Of a stretch of DNA of 64,000 nucleotides, positions 1 to 11,530 are shown piece by piece. The position numbers and the translations under genes were made by a program. Position 1 is the first letter of the stretch. Every line of letters starts with the position of its first letter. Under the pieces are notes generated by a model. The model ran no database searches. It saw only the letters and a program-made list of their open reading frames with translations, and was not told the DNA's origin. The stretch comes from Hawksworthiomyces lignivorus (Eukaryota > Ascomycota > Sordariomycetes > Ophiostomatales > Ophiostomataceae): positions 1 through 64,000 of the forward strand of contig NTMA01000070.1 in the NCBI GenBank assembly GCA_002917075.1, in the 5' to 3' direction.

Positions 1-5
<5 letters not shown>

Positions 6-37
<32 letters not shown>
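6..37. repeat. poly(A) run, 32 bases
   Basis: An uninterrupted run of A at the left edge of the window. It could be a simple homopolymer or the tail of a retroposed sequence whose body lies outside the window. There is not enough flanking sequence to decide. Confidence 0.9.
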
Positions 38-39
<2 letters not shown>

Positions 40-328
40 ATTAGTGTAAAGAGATTCTCTTCACTTCAGAATATAAGTCTAATATCACTTTCATTCCAAG
101 TTAAATAACAGCTGGGTCTACCACCCGCATCTTTAAAGCGCTGATTGCCATACTGCACTCGTCTCAGTTTATCGGTGGCGACATGACTATGTAACTCGTG
201 AACTCCCCGGGTAGCAACAGATCGATGGCCACCCAACTGTTGAGTATCACATACGCATAGCAAACGGTAGCTCAGGAGCGCCGGGCTGCACGCCGTATAT
301 TTGCAAGGCAACGAAGTGCTTAATTATG

Positions 329-337
329 TACGGAGTT
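329..337 (+). repeat. TACGGAGT motif copy
   Basis: One copy of a short motif (TACGGAGTA or its complement TACTCCGTA) that recurs in noncoding parts of the window. Other copies lie near 3920, 4894, 6963 (double), 7316, 10012 and 28873. Confidence 0.5.
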
Positions 338-3300
338 GCATACTCATATTAAACAGCTGTTAAAAACAATGCCACTCCGTCATTCCGCAAATAAGAGGCG
401 TGTTTTAGGCATGTATCTCTAGAAATTGTACAGTCTTCATTTTCTGCCCCTAACATTGATCTCTGGAGTGGAGGCGCCTACGAACGCTATCATGCAAACA
501 TCTGTGCGGATTTTAAATCTTAATGCATCCCTATGCTTTATTTTCACTTTATAGACCTGTGTTTACGCGACGCGTCATCTAGCAGAAGATTTGGCAACTA
601 AATATCCTAGAAGATACTGTCAAAGCAAAACCCGGCAAAAATGGATATCGGTCACATCTGCCTGAGGTCTTCGCAAGGTAACATGAAGCGCCTGTGACAA
701 CAAAAAATGTGATGAACAACCCAAAACAAGGCATAAAACCCGCCTGAGCAAAAGGAGGCACACAAACGTGCAAGGGCTAGCCCCGCGCTTAACATTACAG
801 TCCTATTTTAGGACGCCGCTTTTTGAGTGGTCGGAAAACGGGATGAGGAGTTGAAGGCAGAAGAGGGTGTGATGATGCTTGATGCAACCGTCCATTATTT
901 CTACTCCCACCACTTCAGACAACGCGACCACTTAAGATCGAGTGACAAAAGTTCCCATTTTGTTCTGGATGTCGACTCTAGGTCAACGTAAATGTGTTCT
1001 GGCCAAAACCCAGTATGCTTGCACAGGCCGAAAATTGAAATGGCGAGATAAAACGCTGGGCGAAGCGTCGGCTTCGCTGATTTGCCTGTGGTGTTGGTTA
1101 TCTTTCGATCTCTGCAACTGTGACGAAAAAAACCAAGGACATACTATCACATATTACAATGGGCTGAAAGCGAACTCGAAAACGACCATATGGTCTCTAG
1201 GCGAATCAAAATCATTACATCTTTGTTTCCGGTATTATTGGTCCTTTATTTGATATTTCTGTCTAATGAGAGGCTAGACTTTCTTTTCTTTCCAATCAGC
1301 TTCTCATGCTTGGTGACAGAGATGCATTTCTGGGTGCTTTATTGGCTAAAGCAATAAGAATCGCACATGTCTGCTTCGCGAGCTGGCTGTTCTCTCCCGT
1401 CAACGCTTAGGTCCACTGAGAGTGGTGAATAGAAATGCGTGCATGATCAATCATTTACCACGCGAGGATCATTCCTAGCCTGTACAAGTTTACTGAGCAG
1501 AAAGCAATATGATCAATATTAACATCTCAGTATTTGAAAATCAAGAGATAGCATTTCTTTCCAAGCTATGTTTAAGTAGAGGTTATCGAATACTAAAGCC
1601 AACTCCTCTCTGTTTTCTTGGAATAACCATTTTCATTGCGACATGTGAAGTTTTTTTTATATGTGTCGCCAAAGAGTTAGCATTTTCTAGAAGCTATCTC
1701 CAAATCAGAGCCATGTTCTCCTTACATCCAGATAAGAAATTTACAAATGATCATATTCTCTTACTTGTTCTAAAGAAACGGAGGATTATCTAGAGGATAA
1801 CAGGAAGAGAGAGAGATAAAGGTACAAATGACTTCAAGGAAAGATGGAAGAGCCAACCACTAAATAAAATTGGCTAAAACGGAATCGTACTGAGCAGAAG
1901 AGCATGGCTATCGTAGGTAGCTGATGAGGCTGCGTATCTGGTAGAGAAGTACATTCGGCCAAGCGGACGAGTGAGCATGCAGTGAAGATATTTAAAAATG
2001 AAAGCAATAAGAACAACAGGGCATGGGTAAAGCAGCTTATACGGCACACAAAATACAACACAATGAAATGGCAAGTATAAGTCGAAATATATGTAAAGAC
2101 AGCTGGAAAATTGAAACAGCCGGGTCCGTTGAAAAAAATTATCAACCCCTCCCTGTCAATATCTTCCAATTTGCCATTGAGAGAGAAAGATTTTGAATTT
2201 GATTGAACGTAAGTCTGAAGGAAAGCCGATGGAGCTTAAAAAAGGCCAAGTGATAGATATGTAGTGATGAATCTTGTATGGACAAGATTTTTATCACTTA
2301 TTATTCGCCTCGATTTTCTAGCTTTACACTTAGCGTTATGTACTCTTTCATTTTTCCCCTACGAGCTTTCATCTTATGTTTGCACTATCGTTTCCCCTAT
2401 ACCCATTGGCTTACTATATCTTTTTTTTTTCTCTAGTTTCTTACCGGGTCTTCATGACATCTTCGTCTTTACTCTGGAATTTTCACAGAGTTTAATTATC
2501 ATACACTCGCACTTAGCGTCTCTCTGTTTTATTATGGCGTAGCTATTGTATACTTGCCTTGAACTATTTTCCTCTTCGGACCCCTTCCATATGTCATAGA
2601 TTTGTTCTCGACCATTCTGCCTTAAACTTAATTTTCTTGGTCCCGATTCCAATCTAAGCATTTTGGGTTGCTTCTCGTCTTTTCACGCAATTATGACCTT
2701 GGTTATGGTTTCTTGTCATGTACGTGTCTCTCGCCACATAATTTCCCTTTCCAGTCGATTTTATATGTCAGTCACGCACCTTTGTTGATTATGCTTCCCT
2801 GTTTTCCACCGACCATGTGCTACTTGCATCTCACTGGCTACAGCTTCACTTCTTAACTGGTCTCTTCGATTTCCCTTCGCGGTACTCTTGGAATTTCTGT
2901 TGACCTCGTTTCTACAACTACGAGACTCCTGAGGACAAGTAGATATTCTGACAGAATGCTGTTGGAGCGTCTCTCTACAAAATTTCCGCCGTAGTATAAC
3001 ACCTAGCGCATATGCCTCTCTCTCTCTTTTTCCTTTGTTGCTTCTTGCAGTCAACGTCAGAGCATTCCAAGTACTGGACAGAGCTCTAGTCAAAGGCGTC
3101 TGGTGAGGTCCACGACGTATGAGACAATTGTTCGCTCTTCCCCTTTGCCCTCTGCCCTAGTACTTCTGCCTACTGTTATCCTGCATCTATTAAGACTACT
3201 GATTGCTGTACAGTATACTTAACAAAGCAAGATGTGAGGTATTAGATAGAAAAGTCAAGCAACAGAGCCAAGATAGAAAAAACCGCTCTATGTGAGCTAT

Positions 3301-6043
3301 ATTGGAAGCTCTAAGATAGTGGTCCCCCCCACGCGCTGTTTCCTGCTGAGGGTAAAAAAAAAAAGACGGAGAGCTTAAGCAGCAAACAAAACGGTGAGAC
3401 TTGGCCACCCCCGAATTATCAGGGCCGGTGATCTGAAGAGAAGAGAACCGAAGGGGAGGGAGGGTGGCGTAGCTCATCCAATTTGAGATTGAAGTAATGC
3501 CTCCTTCCTTTCATGCTCTCCTCCCACGACGGTGGGCAGACAGGGGAAAACCCTATTATCAAGCGTAAAACGCCGTACGCGAATGGCAGGAGACATGTGT
3601 TTGACCTTCTCCTTCCCCACGCCTTCACCGGGGTATTGCAGGCGGGGGGATTAGTGTGCTAAGAGAGAGCGTGGGATAGCATCACCGACAACGAGAGGGG
3701 GCGAGCGTGGGATACTGTTGGAAATGGAAGAGGCGTCGGTGGAGAGACGCAGAAGGAAGTAGGCGAGAGGATTTCCGGTGGTTTGTCTTTCGGCCGGCAC
3801 CGTTAGGAGCAGAATGAGAGGTTTGATGTGGGGGTCATACTCTTCTTGGGAGGTCCAGCTGGTGTGGGGGGGCTATCCCCTTGAAATCAAATAGCACTCG
3901 CTTAATACATGTCTTCGTGTACTCCGTATACTTACTATGAATGGCTGCCCATGTTCGCCTCCAGGTCCCAGGAAAAGGGGACAGCGGGTCATTTTCGTTC
4001 ACTTGGGACACGAGAATTGATAGAGTGGAATGCGAGAGAATTAACTATACGGAGAAAGAAAATTCCAATCGCTTGGGAGTTCAGTAGGAATATGATGGCT
4101 CATCTTTACTGTTTATTATCTTCGTTTCCCACGGCCTTATTGTGGCTGTTCGGATTGGCCATCTACTCCCTTGCCCCTGACGAGAGACAGGGGAAAAACC
4201 AATAGCCCCTATAGAGTACTGTCCTTGTCCTCAAATAGTCAAGTGTCAACTGATACGTACAGTGCAAACGGCCAAATGCGAAGGGTCCTGCCACCGGGGA
4301 ATATATTCTAGGATTCCGTAGAGTGACAAGACGGAAATTCTTTCTGCTCCCTGTCTCATCGTGAACAGCATCGTACGGGCTGTGGAGCATCGCAGTTTCT
4401 TGGGAAAAAACATGGAGGCGTGCGCCCGTCTATCACAATATACATATATACATAGCGTATTGATGCCTGTTGACGAGTCGTTACCCCGACAGAGCGGAAC
4501 TGATCGCCCGTCGACAACGACGAGCTTCTTTCTCTTTTTATCAAGCAGGGCGATACGGAGCATATCGCGACCAGTTTAATGAGGAAGAGGCCAATGTTAA
4601 TTGAGATAGATTCTCTTTACAGCTCCACATCGGACTCTCCACAGCGCCGATTCTTTGGGTTCTCCATTACCCGAAATTCTTTACATATTGCCGGTTGTTC
4701 GATAGGACAATGATCGTCTGTAGCATTTACAGCATACCAGAGACAGACACGCACAGTATTGTCCACAACAAGGGCAGGAAAAGCAGTTGCTGATGGCATT
4801 TCCTTCCAAATAGCTATATACCTGCTCCTGTCATGTTTACTTTTTTGTTTCTTCGAAATTCACTTAGATGGTGCCTCTTTCGTTCATCGCGCGTACGGAG
4901 TGTATGTGTACGAATCTACATACAAACAGAGCGTATTGCTTTCTACGTGTCTTAGATGCTTCCGAAACTTTGGTCCGGCATAGATTTTCTTCTATCCGGA
5001 GCAGAGCCCGATCCCTGAAAGAATATTTCATGCGGGTATCTGCTCCCCCCCTGGATACAACAGCCACGCCAAAAGACCTCAAACCTGGTCTGTCAAGCTA
5101 GATGGGAGAGGCGGGTTATATTCCCCGGTGAGGGTTTTGTGGGTCCACATCTTAAACCATCCCTTCTTTTCGCGTTCCCTCCCCCTCTGTTCCCTGGGTT
5201 TGAACCGTTTTCCTCCTCTCCACCTCGGTGTAACTTTCTTTAAAGCTGTGCGGCAGGGGGTTAAGCCCGGGGGACAGTCCCGGCTGGTGGAGGGACCTCT
5301 CAAACAGCGAATTTATTTCCTTTTTCTGTTACCTTGTCTTCTCCCTTGCGGCAAGAGAGATCTTTGCCTGCCGCAAACAGCTAAAAGAGCGGGCGTTTTC
5401 GCATTCCCAATTTCCCCGGCAAGCGGCTCCAGTGCAGCCGTTCCATTGGGAGCGGGCAACCCGCCTACCCCTTCCTCACTGATAGCACAACACTACGAAG
5501 TAGTTTACCCTATGCGTACATAGTATTTTCGCTGTGTCCTCTTTTTGCTCTAAGCGAACCTTTTTTTTGCCTTTCCATAGGCTTAGTCTGTTCGTTATAT
5601 CGCAAATCTGTGTTTGGCGCAGAAACCAACCCTTTCATCGATACATTGACTCCGTATTTTATTTCTTGCTCGCTTTGCGGATCCGTTTTACCGCCGCTAG
5701 GACCCTGGGAAAAATGTGGGCCTATTTGTGTGTACGCTACGGAACAGCCTGGCCATGACGGCCTTAAGGAGGGCAATTCTCTAGGAAAAACTAAGGATGA
5801 GGAGTGTTAAATATCCTCGGGTGAAGAAAGAAGGCCCGTCTTCGGTAGAAGCATGTCAGGTTTGCACTCTCGGTCGTAGACCGACTTCTAAGGCGTTGTT
5901 TTTCCATCCAGCCTATACACACCGAGTTACCAGCTGTTAATCATGTTTAGCTTTTAGTTACTGGTGTCTCACGTTGTTTTGTGTCTACGTATCTCTGTGC
6001 ATCAGTGTTGGAGGGGTCCTAAATATGTAGTGACAAAACGGAC

Positions 6044-6080
6044 TTGCCGATTTGGATGGATTTGCCGATTTGGATGGAAT
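6044..6080. repeat. two-copy tandem repeat, unit about 17-18 bases
   Basis: The unit TTGCCGATTTGGATGGA occurs twice in direct succession. It lies in a minus-strand open frame of 115 codons with no recognised domain, so I treat it as noncoding replication slippage. Confidence 0.7.
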
Positions 6081-6648
6081 TGACGGTTTTGGCAGGTTGA
6101 TGCTTTCGTCTCCCGAGAGAGTACTATCCGTTTGGCTCTCGCCCCTCTCCAGCGGGTGAGTAACGTCGCATTCCCGAGATTGTGAGAAACACTGGCGACT
6201 GTCATTTGTGAGGCATTATCCAAAAAACGGTGTCGGTTCCAAAGAAAAAAAGGCCCCAAGCCGCGATCCACTAGGTTAAAGGACATGCCTTCTCTGTACA
6301 CACAAAAACGGTTCTCCACCAGCCCGGACCTCGTTCCTTTGGCGCACACCCCCCACCCCCTGCTATACTCGTAGAAGCTCTAGAAACACAGTGGGTTCTT
6401 CTTTGTGTCTTCTTTCCCTTTCCCTCTCTGGTCCTGAGCGACTGAGCGGTCTGAGCACACGGGCTGCAAGAATACGCTCGTTCTTCAACGAACTAACAGC
6501 GTTTCACTTGGACGGAAGAAAGGAAAAGGGACGCTCGTCTAGGAAAGGTCATGCTCTTTTTCTGTTCAAGCGAACACCAAAAAAGGCATCTTTGACTGTC
6601 GCCAAGTATCTTACCGCGACGCGTGTTCCGAAAAGGGAAGAAGAAAAC

Positions 6649-6652
<4 letters not shown>

Positions 6653-6678
<26 letters not shown>
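6653..6678. repeat. poly(A) run, 26 bases
   Basis: An uninterrupted A run in noncoding sequence. No upstream gene or retroposon body was recognised that would make it a retroposed tail. Confidence 0.9.
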
Positions 6679-6679
<1 letters not shown>

Positions 6680-6962
6680 GAAGAGACAATTCCATCAAGT
6701 GTGAAGGGAATACCTCATCGAAATCCGACTTCCACAGAGAACACATGGAAATGAAATGGCAAAGGAAAAAGGGTCCCGTCGTTCACATTATTTTTGGCCG
6801 TTTTAAATTGTATTGTGGGTAATGGGAAGGCTCTCCTTGCCGACCGGCTGGGCGGCGGTGGCCAAGTGGGTTTTAGACGCGGTAGTTGCCTTCCTGGTTC
6901 TGGCTTGTGAAAATTTAATTCTTTGTACTAGTATCGCATGGCTGGACCGAAGTCTTCGAAAT

Positions 6963-6980
6963 TACGGAGTACGGAGTATA
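6963..6980 (+). repeat. tandem double copy of the TACGGAGTA motif
   Basis: The sequence reads TACGGAGTACGGAGTATA, two overlapping copies of the recurrent motif. A single copy reading TACGGAGTAC follows at 7316-7325. No gene is near, so a promoter role cannot be argued from position. Confidence 0.6.
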
Positions 6981-8304
6981 TTTGTATACACTGCCCTCTC
7001 TGAAATTAGATTTTTCTTTTCCTTTTTCGTCTCGTCTGGATCAACACCCCAGAGTCTCTCATTTCTTGCTATTTCCGTTGTCTGGCTCTTCAGTCTGAGA
7101 CTTTGAACGGGTAGATCTCTCCGGCTCAGCCAGTGGCTCATTTTCTTAATGGACTGAAGTAGAGCACGTAGTAATGGGAGAAGAGTCTAGGCGAGAGTCG
7201 ATCAACGGGAACGCAAAGAGGCGAGATCACACATCGGCTCACTAAATTCTAGATGCTCGGGACGAGGGCCTATGGACGCTTTTTTGTGCCTCGCTCTACG
7301 GCTATCGGTAGTGTATACGGAGTACTTGGCTTCTTCGTACAAATGGCAGCCGAGGAAAACGTGAAAGTGCGGATGGTTAAACGGTAGAAAATTAGCTAGG
7401 AGGCAACGAGGGAAGAAGGGCGGATGTACATGTCCGCTATTTCTCGGGACGCCAGCGTCCGTCTAGTGGAGACCTTGTTGCCCTTGGCTTATTACTGACT
7501 ACTAAGTAGCTCTCGGCCGTTCTCCAGGGAAGGGAATTAGTACCTTGGTTCAGGCCTTTTCATTTTGCTGGTTCTCTCCGCGAATATGTTCGCGGGGAAG
7601 AGGCTGTCGTTCCCGGGAAGCGGGTCCAGCAGAGGGGTGAATGTAAAACCAAAACGGTACACTTTTCTGGACACAGAATCGCCCAGCTCTTCATGCAAGT
7701 AGAAAAGCGGTCAACAAAAGAAAATTAGGGCGACCGTACTCAAGCAATCGCGGAACCGCGAACCAAAGAATTGAAAGAATAGCGCACTAAGGGCGCTGAG
7801 AATACTAGAAGCACAATGCAGAAGCGCTCTGGACGCACAGCTGGAGACAAGCCGGTGTGCAAGGTTTCCTTGCCATAGCATCCCGCGTCCCTCCAGCCTA
7901 GTGTCTCCTACGGGACAGCTGGCATTGATGTTGGTTGACCGCAAAAATGTTCTTGTTATTCATGTCGCAGCTCTGTTCTCATGCACACACTGTCTCTCTT
8001 TGCGCAAAGCCAAAACGCCAGACCGCCAGCAGAGAGCACAAGCACTGCTATGCTGTCCAACATTTGCAGACCTGCGGTGAAAGCGGACCAAACGGAGATG
8101 AACACGGCGATGCACAACGAAACAAATTACTGGAGACGCAGCAGGTAGGTGCACAAGCGTCGGCTTTTTGGGAGGGGTGTGTTGTCGATATCTGAACTGA
8201 AGCTGTGCTGTGTTGTCGTTGGTTGGGCACCGACACTTCTGGGTCGCGAAACACCATGCTAGAGTAACAACAAACCCAAGAGGATGAAAGTGGTAGAGAG
8301 TAAA

Positions 8305-8343
8305 TTTTTTTTTTTTTTTTTTGAAAATATTTTTTTTTTTTTT
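8305..8343. repeat. two adjacent poly(T) runs
   Basis: Eighteen T residues (8305-8322) and fourteen T residues (8330-8343) are separated by a short A-rich spacer. It lies in noncoding sequence. This is simple-sequence DNA with no supported function. Confidence 0.85.
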
Positions 8344-10639
8344 CGTGACCGGGGGAAAGCTCGCTGTCTATGTTTAAGCACATGCCAGAATAGGAATGTC
8401 AAATGCCAGTACAATCAACTTAAAGAGGGAAGCGGCTAGGAAAAATAAAGAGGAAATATCTCTGCACGACACACTGGTGTCTTCTGTTGATTTCAGCACT
8501 GTGCCATGTCCCTTTGGTAGGGAGGCATGTGCTGCGTATCTGCGTGCTACTTACACGTGAAAAGGTTCCCCTACCCCTCGCGTTTGCTGGAGTAAAACAG
8601 AGTTCGTCCCGCGTAGGTTCTACAGTTTGTTATTATTGCAGTGGGACCTTGTGTAAGCGAGTATCTTACATCCCACGCGTACTGTGCAACTGCGTGCACC
8701 GATAGCGGTGCCGCAATACTAGTACAAAAAAAAAGTCAAAGATCGATAAATTCCTGGAGAAGAGGCACAAGGACCCTGGACAAATAGATTTGCATGCGGA
8801 TTACGTGTGCGTTGGGTGTGTCTGGGGAAGCCCGACGAGGCGAATGAGAAAGCAACAGGAGGACAGCGGAGCGAAGAAGTCTCGAAAGGAGAAGGACTTG
8901 CTTTCAGTAAGGCAAATGACAAGAGGGCAGTGTCCTGCACATAAGATGGAGTAAAAGTGAGGTAGGAAAATGGCAGGACAAGCGGCACAACGAATGAGTC
9001 ACGGCGAAGGACAACACAACGTCACGCAGTCTACAACACCTACTAGAAATACCTTACCGTTGGCAAATGATTGCTGAGTGTATTACACATCTTACTTCTT
9101 TCATATAGCACACGAAGGCTGTAATTCCGTTTGTACCCCATTAGGGAAGAGACAAAGATAGAAAATCTATAATTTAAATCCTCCAATATGTCATTTTCCG
9201 TACCCGTTGCACAATCTTCTGCGGCTAGTGTACTCCTTCTCTACTTTATTTTGTCTATTTGAATGACATCCTCTTCCCGCCGTCGGATGCACTGCATCGC
9301 CGATGCCGCCAAAATTCTATATCGGCAAGGCATCAGGACCAGGGCAATACGACAGCAAAACACAAATAAACTGCTTATGTTTCGGCGCAATTCCCGAGGC
9401 CTATTTTAGGGAGAGTGACCATCCGCAGCAAACACCCACGGCTAAGCCTATTAAGCACGCATCCTATTATTCAATAGTGATACTGAGTCATTCTGCGTAA
9501 ATAACAAATGCGTCCTGTCTACAACGGGGGGAGGACAACTACCAAAATATTTTTTTTTTTGGACACAATACACGTAGGCCAGGAAGTAAGGAAGCATGTG
9601 TGCTTAGAAACGCCAGGCTCTGCTGGCTAGAGTTATCCGAGTAAAGGGATGGCGACTTTAGAAATTTATTCGTAAGACAAAAATGTACTCTGGTCCTTTG
9701 CGCCTCAACACCGTCGTGTTAGTTGTTAATTTTGCTTTGTAACCTATGTTGATGCTTTCCTTTTACCTGTTGTGCCTCTTTGTACTTTTTAGGTCTCTTT
9801 TCCCATTTTCTTCTTACCCCCCCCCCCTCTTTTCCACCGATGCACCCACCATCATTGTGAAAGAAAGCAAGGGCGGTGAATCTGTAGGAAGTGTGGGTGG
9901 CTCTGGGCGCGAAGCGTGCTAGTCATTAATTATAGGCCTTTTTGCTTGCCAATAAACGTAGAATAATATTTCATATTCCGTATTTTTCCCAACAATATTC
10001 CTCACAATCTCACTCCGTATTATCTCTCGACTTCTTGTACTCGCAGATCGTACATTTGGGTGCAGAGGGTATTCGCGCTGAGGAAAATCCGGGTTAGAAC
10101 GAGTCGTATCTTGTTCGTATTAACTTCCAGGCAGGATTTGGTTTCGGAGCTCTCAGCTCATTGATTTTAAGGCGCCGCGACAGATGCTAATTGGGCTGAT
10201 GGCTGAGCCACGCAAAATGAAGACAAATGCAGCCCTTTTCGTTCGTAAAGCCCTTCCTTTCATCTGGTTTGTTGTTATCAACAGTTCGGAGGCAGACGCG
10301 TTTTGCCCGGTAGCCCTGTTGGATGGGAATCAGCACGTCTCTCCTCCCTTCCGTAAATCGCTCTCCCTACGGATGCTGTTAGCCAATGGTTTGCGCAATG
10401 ATTTGCACGGATTCGTCCAGACCTCTCTTTTCCGCGGTGCACATCTCGTATTAGCTCTGGAATAAGGGCGGTCAGACAACCGGCGGTGGATGGGAAGGGT
10501 TCTGGCCCGCTCACCGTTTCCAGATCAAACGGAATGGCACCCTCTTCGACACATTTGGGGGGGGGGTGTGGTTAAGCTACGTTTTCTTGTGACCGACTCA
10601 TCACGCCCCCCACGCCATGACCCTGTCAAGCAGACACGC

Positions 10640-11011
10640 CCTCCTTGCCTTACGGCGTGGGTGTTGCTGCCTCTCAGACACACCCCTTCCGAGGTGCTAT
10701 TTTCCCTTGTCCCCTTTCCCGTTACCTCCCACATGAAAGAATGAAAGATATATATTCACGCATCGCGGCCTCTAGTCTGGCTCTTGTTTTAGTTTCCTTT
10801 TTTTCTTGTCTACTCTATAATTTTTCTTACTTCTCGTCAGTCGTATCTATTTTCTGCTATCAGTTCAGATTATATCTTTTTTAAGTACAGCTTTCGACAT
10901 ATGTTTCTACCTGGCCCGCAAACACGAGTCTCGAGGGACCAGACGTCACAACATCACTCAACATAAAGAACGACTACATTACTGAGAACAGCGCAAGCAT
11001 CCCTCTTCACC
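10640..11011 (+). promoter_or_regulatory. pyrimidine-rich leader of the 172-residue gene
   Basis: The + strand is rich in C and T from about 10,640 to 10,880, followed by an A/C-rich stretch directly before the ATG at 11,012. The start context is TTCACCATG, which fits fungal initiation sites. A pyrimidine tract followed by an A/C-rich leader is a common layout of fungal core promoters and 5' leaders. I see no convincing TATA box. Confidence 0.45.
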
Positions 11012-11530
11012 ATGTACGGTTCGTACGGTTCTTACAGCTCTATGAGCGCTTCGCACATGTCCGCTCCTATGGACATCGGCAACACCCGCTCTACAACTAC
11101 CTGCGCATTTCCGTCCTGGCCGCGCAGCACATCGCTCTCATCCGACAACTACTATGGGAATGCTTCGTCCTATCTATCTGACGAAGACCTCTTCCTTTGC
11201 GACAGCTTCGATGATAGTGCCAGTTCAGCCAGCAGTGCGTCCAGCCGCAGCAACAGCAATGCTAGCAGCGTCTCGCCACCACATCACCACCAAGCCCAGC
11301 AGCCTTTCGAACTCCCTCAGCAAAACATCCCTTCCGAAGAGGAGCTGGTTGAGCTCCAGCGTGAGCGTCAAGCGTATCAGCGCGACCTAGTTCGCGCTGT
11401 CCTGTTGGAGAAAGAACGGCGCAAACAGGCAGCTTCAGCAGCGCGTCGCCAACGGCGGGCATCTTCCACGGCCCCGACCTCCTCGCGCAAGAAGTCGACG
11501 AAGTTGGCTGTTATTTCGGAGAATGCTTGA
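11012..11530 (+). CDS. serine-rich basic protein of unknown function, 172 residues
   Basis: A single-exon frame starting in a good context (CACCATG). I do not recognise a domain. The N-terminal third is rich in Ser, Tyr and Met (opening MYGSYGSYSSMSASHMS). The middle holds an acidic patch (SDEDLFLCDSFDD) followed by a Ser/Asn/Ala run and a short His/Gln-rich stretch. Residues about 105-165 form a charged, probably helical segment starting SEEELVELQRERQAYQRDL and passing into basic clusters (KERRKQ, RRQRR, SRKKSTK) that resemble nuclear localisation signals. Codon use is GC-biased, unlike the random frames around it, which is the main reason to call it real. It stands alone, with no neighbour for about 11 kb on either side. 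A nuclear or chromatin-associated role is only a guess from charge. Confidence 0.8.
   Translation: MYGSYGSYSSMSASHMSAPMDIGNTRSTTTCAFPSWPRSTSLSSDNYYGNASSYLSDEDLFLCDSFDDSASSASSASSRSNSNASSVSPPHHHQAQQPFELPQQNIPSEEELVELQRERQAYQRDLVRAVLLEKERRKQAASAARRQRRASSTAPTSSRKKSTKLAVISENA

Larger units (their letters stand above)
1..11011. other. gene-sparse region, no supported gene
   Basis: I find no coding region here that I can defend. The longest open frames (131 codons at 5128-5523, 115 codons at 6002-6349 on the minus strand, 111 codons at 1834-2169 on the minus strand) have no recognisable domain, no splice-linked partner and unremarkable composition. Base composition is patchy: about 2250-3130 is pyrimidine-rich on the + strand and about 3200-3900 is purine-rich. 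Homopolymer runs, a short tandem repeat and several copies of a TACGGAGTA motif are listed separately. No terminal inverted repeats, long terminal repeats or transposase frames were recognised. Small multi-exon genes or noncoding RNAs could be missed by eye. Confidence 0.6.

Noticed and set aside
5128..5523. 131-codon frame on the + strand in the gene desert
   Set aside because: No domain, mixed low-complexity Leu/Pro/Ser composition, no splice partners and competing frames on the other strand.
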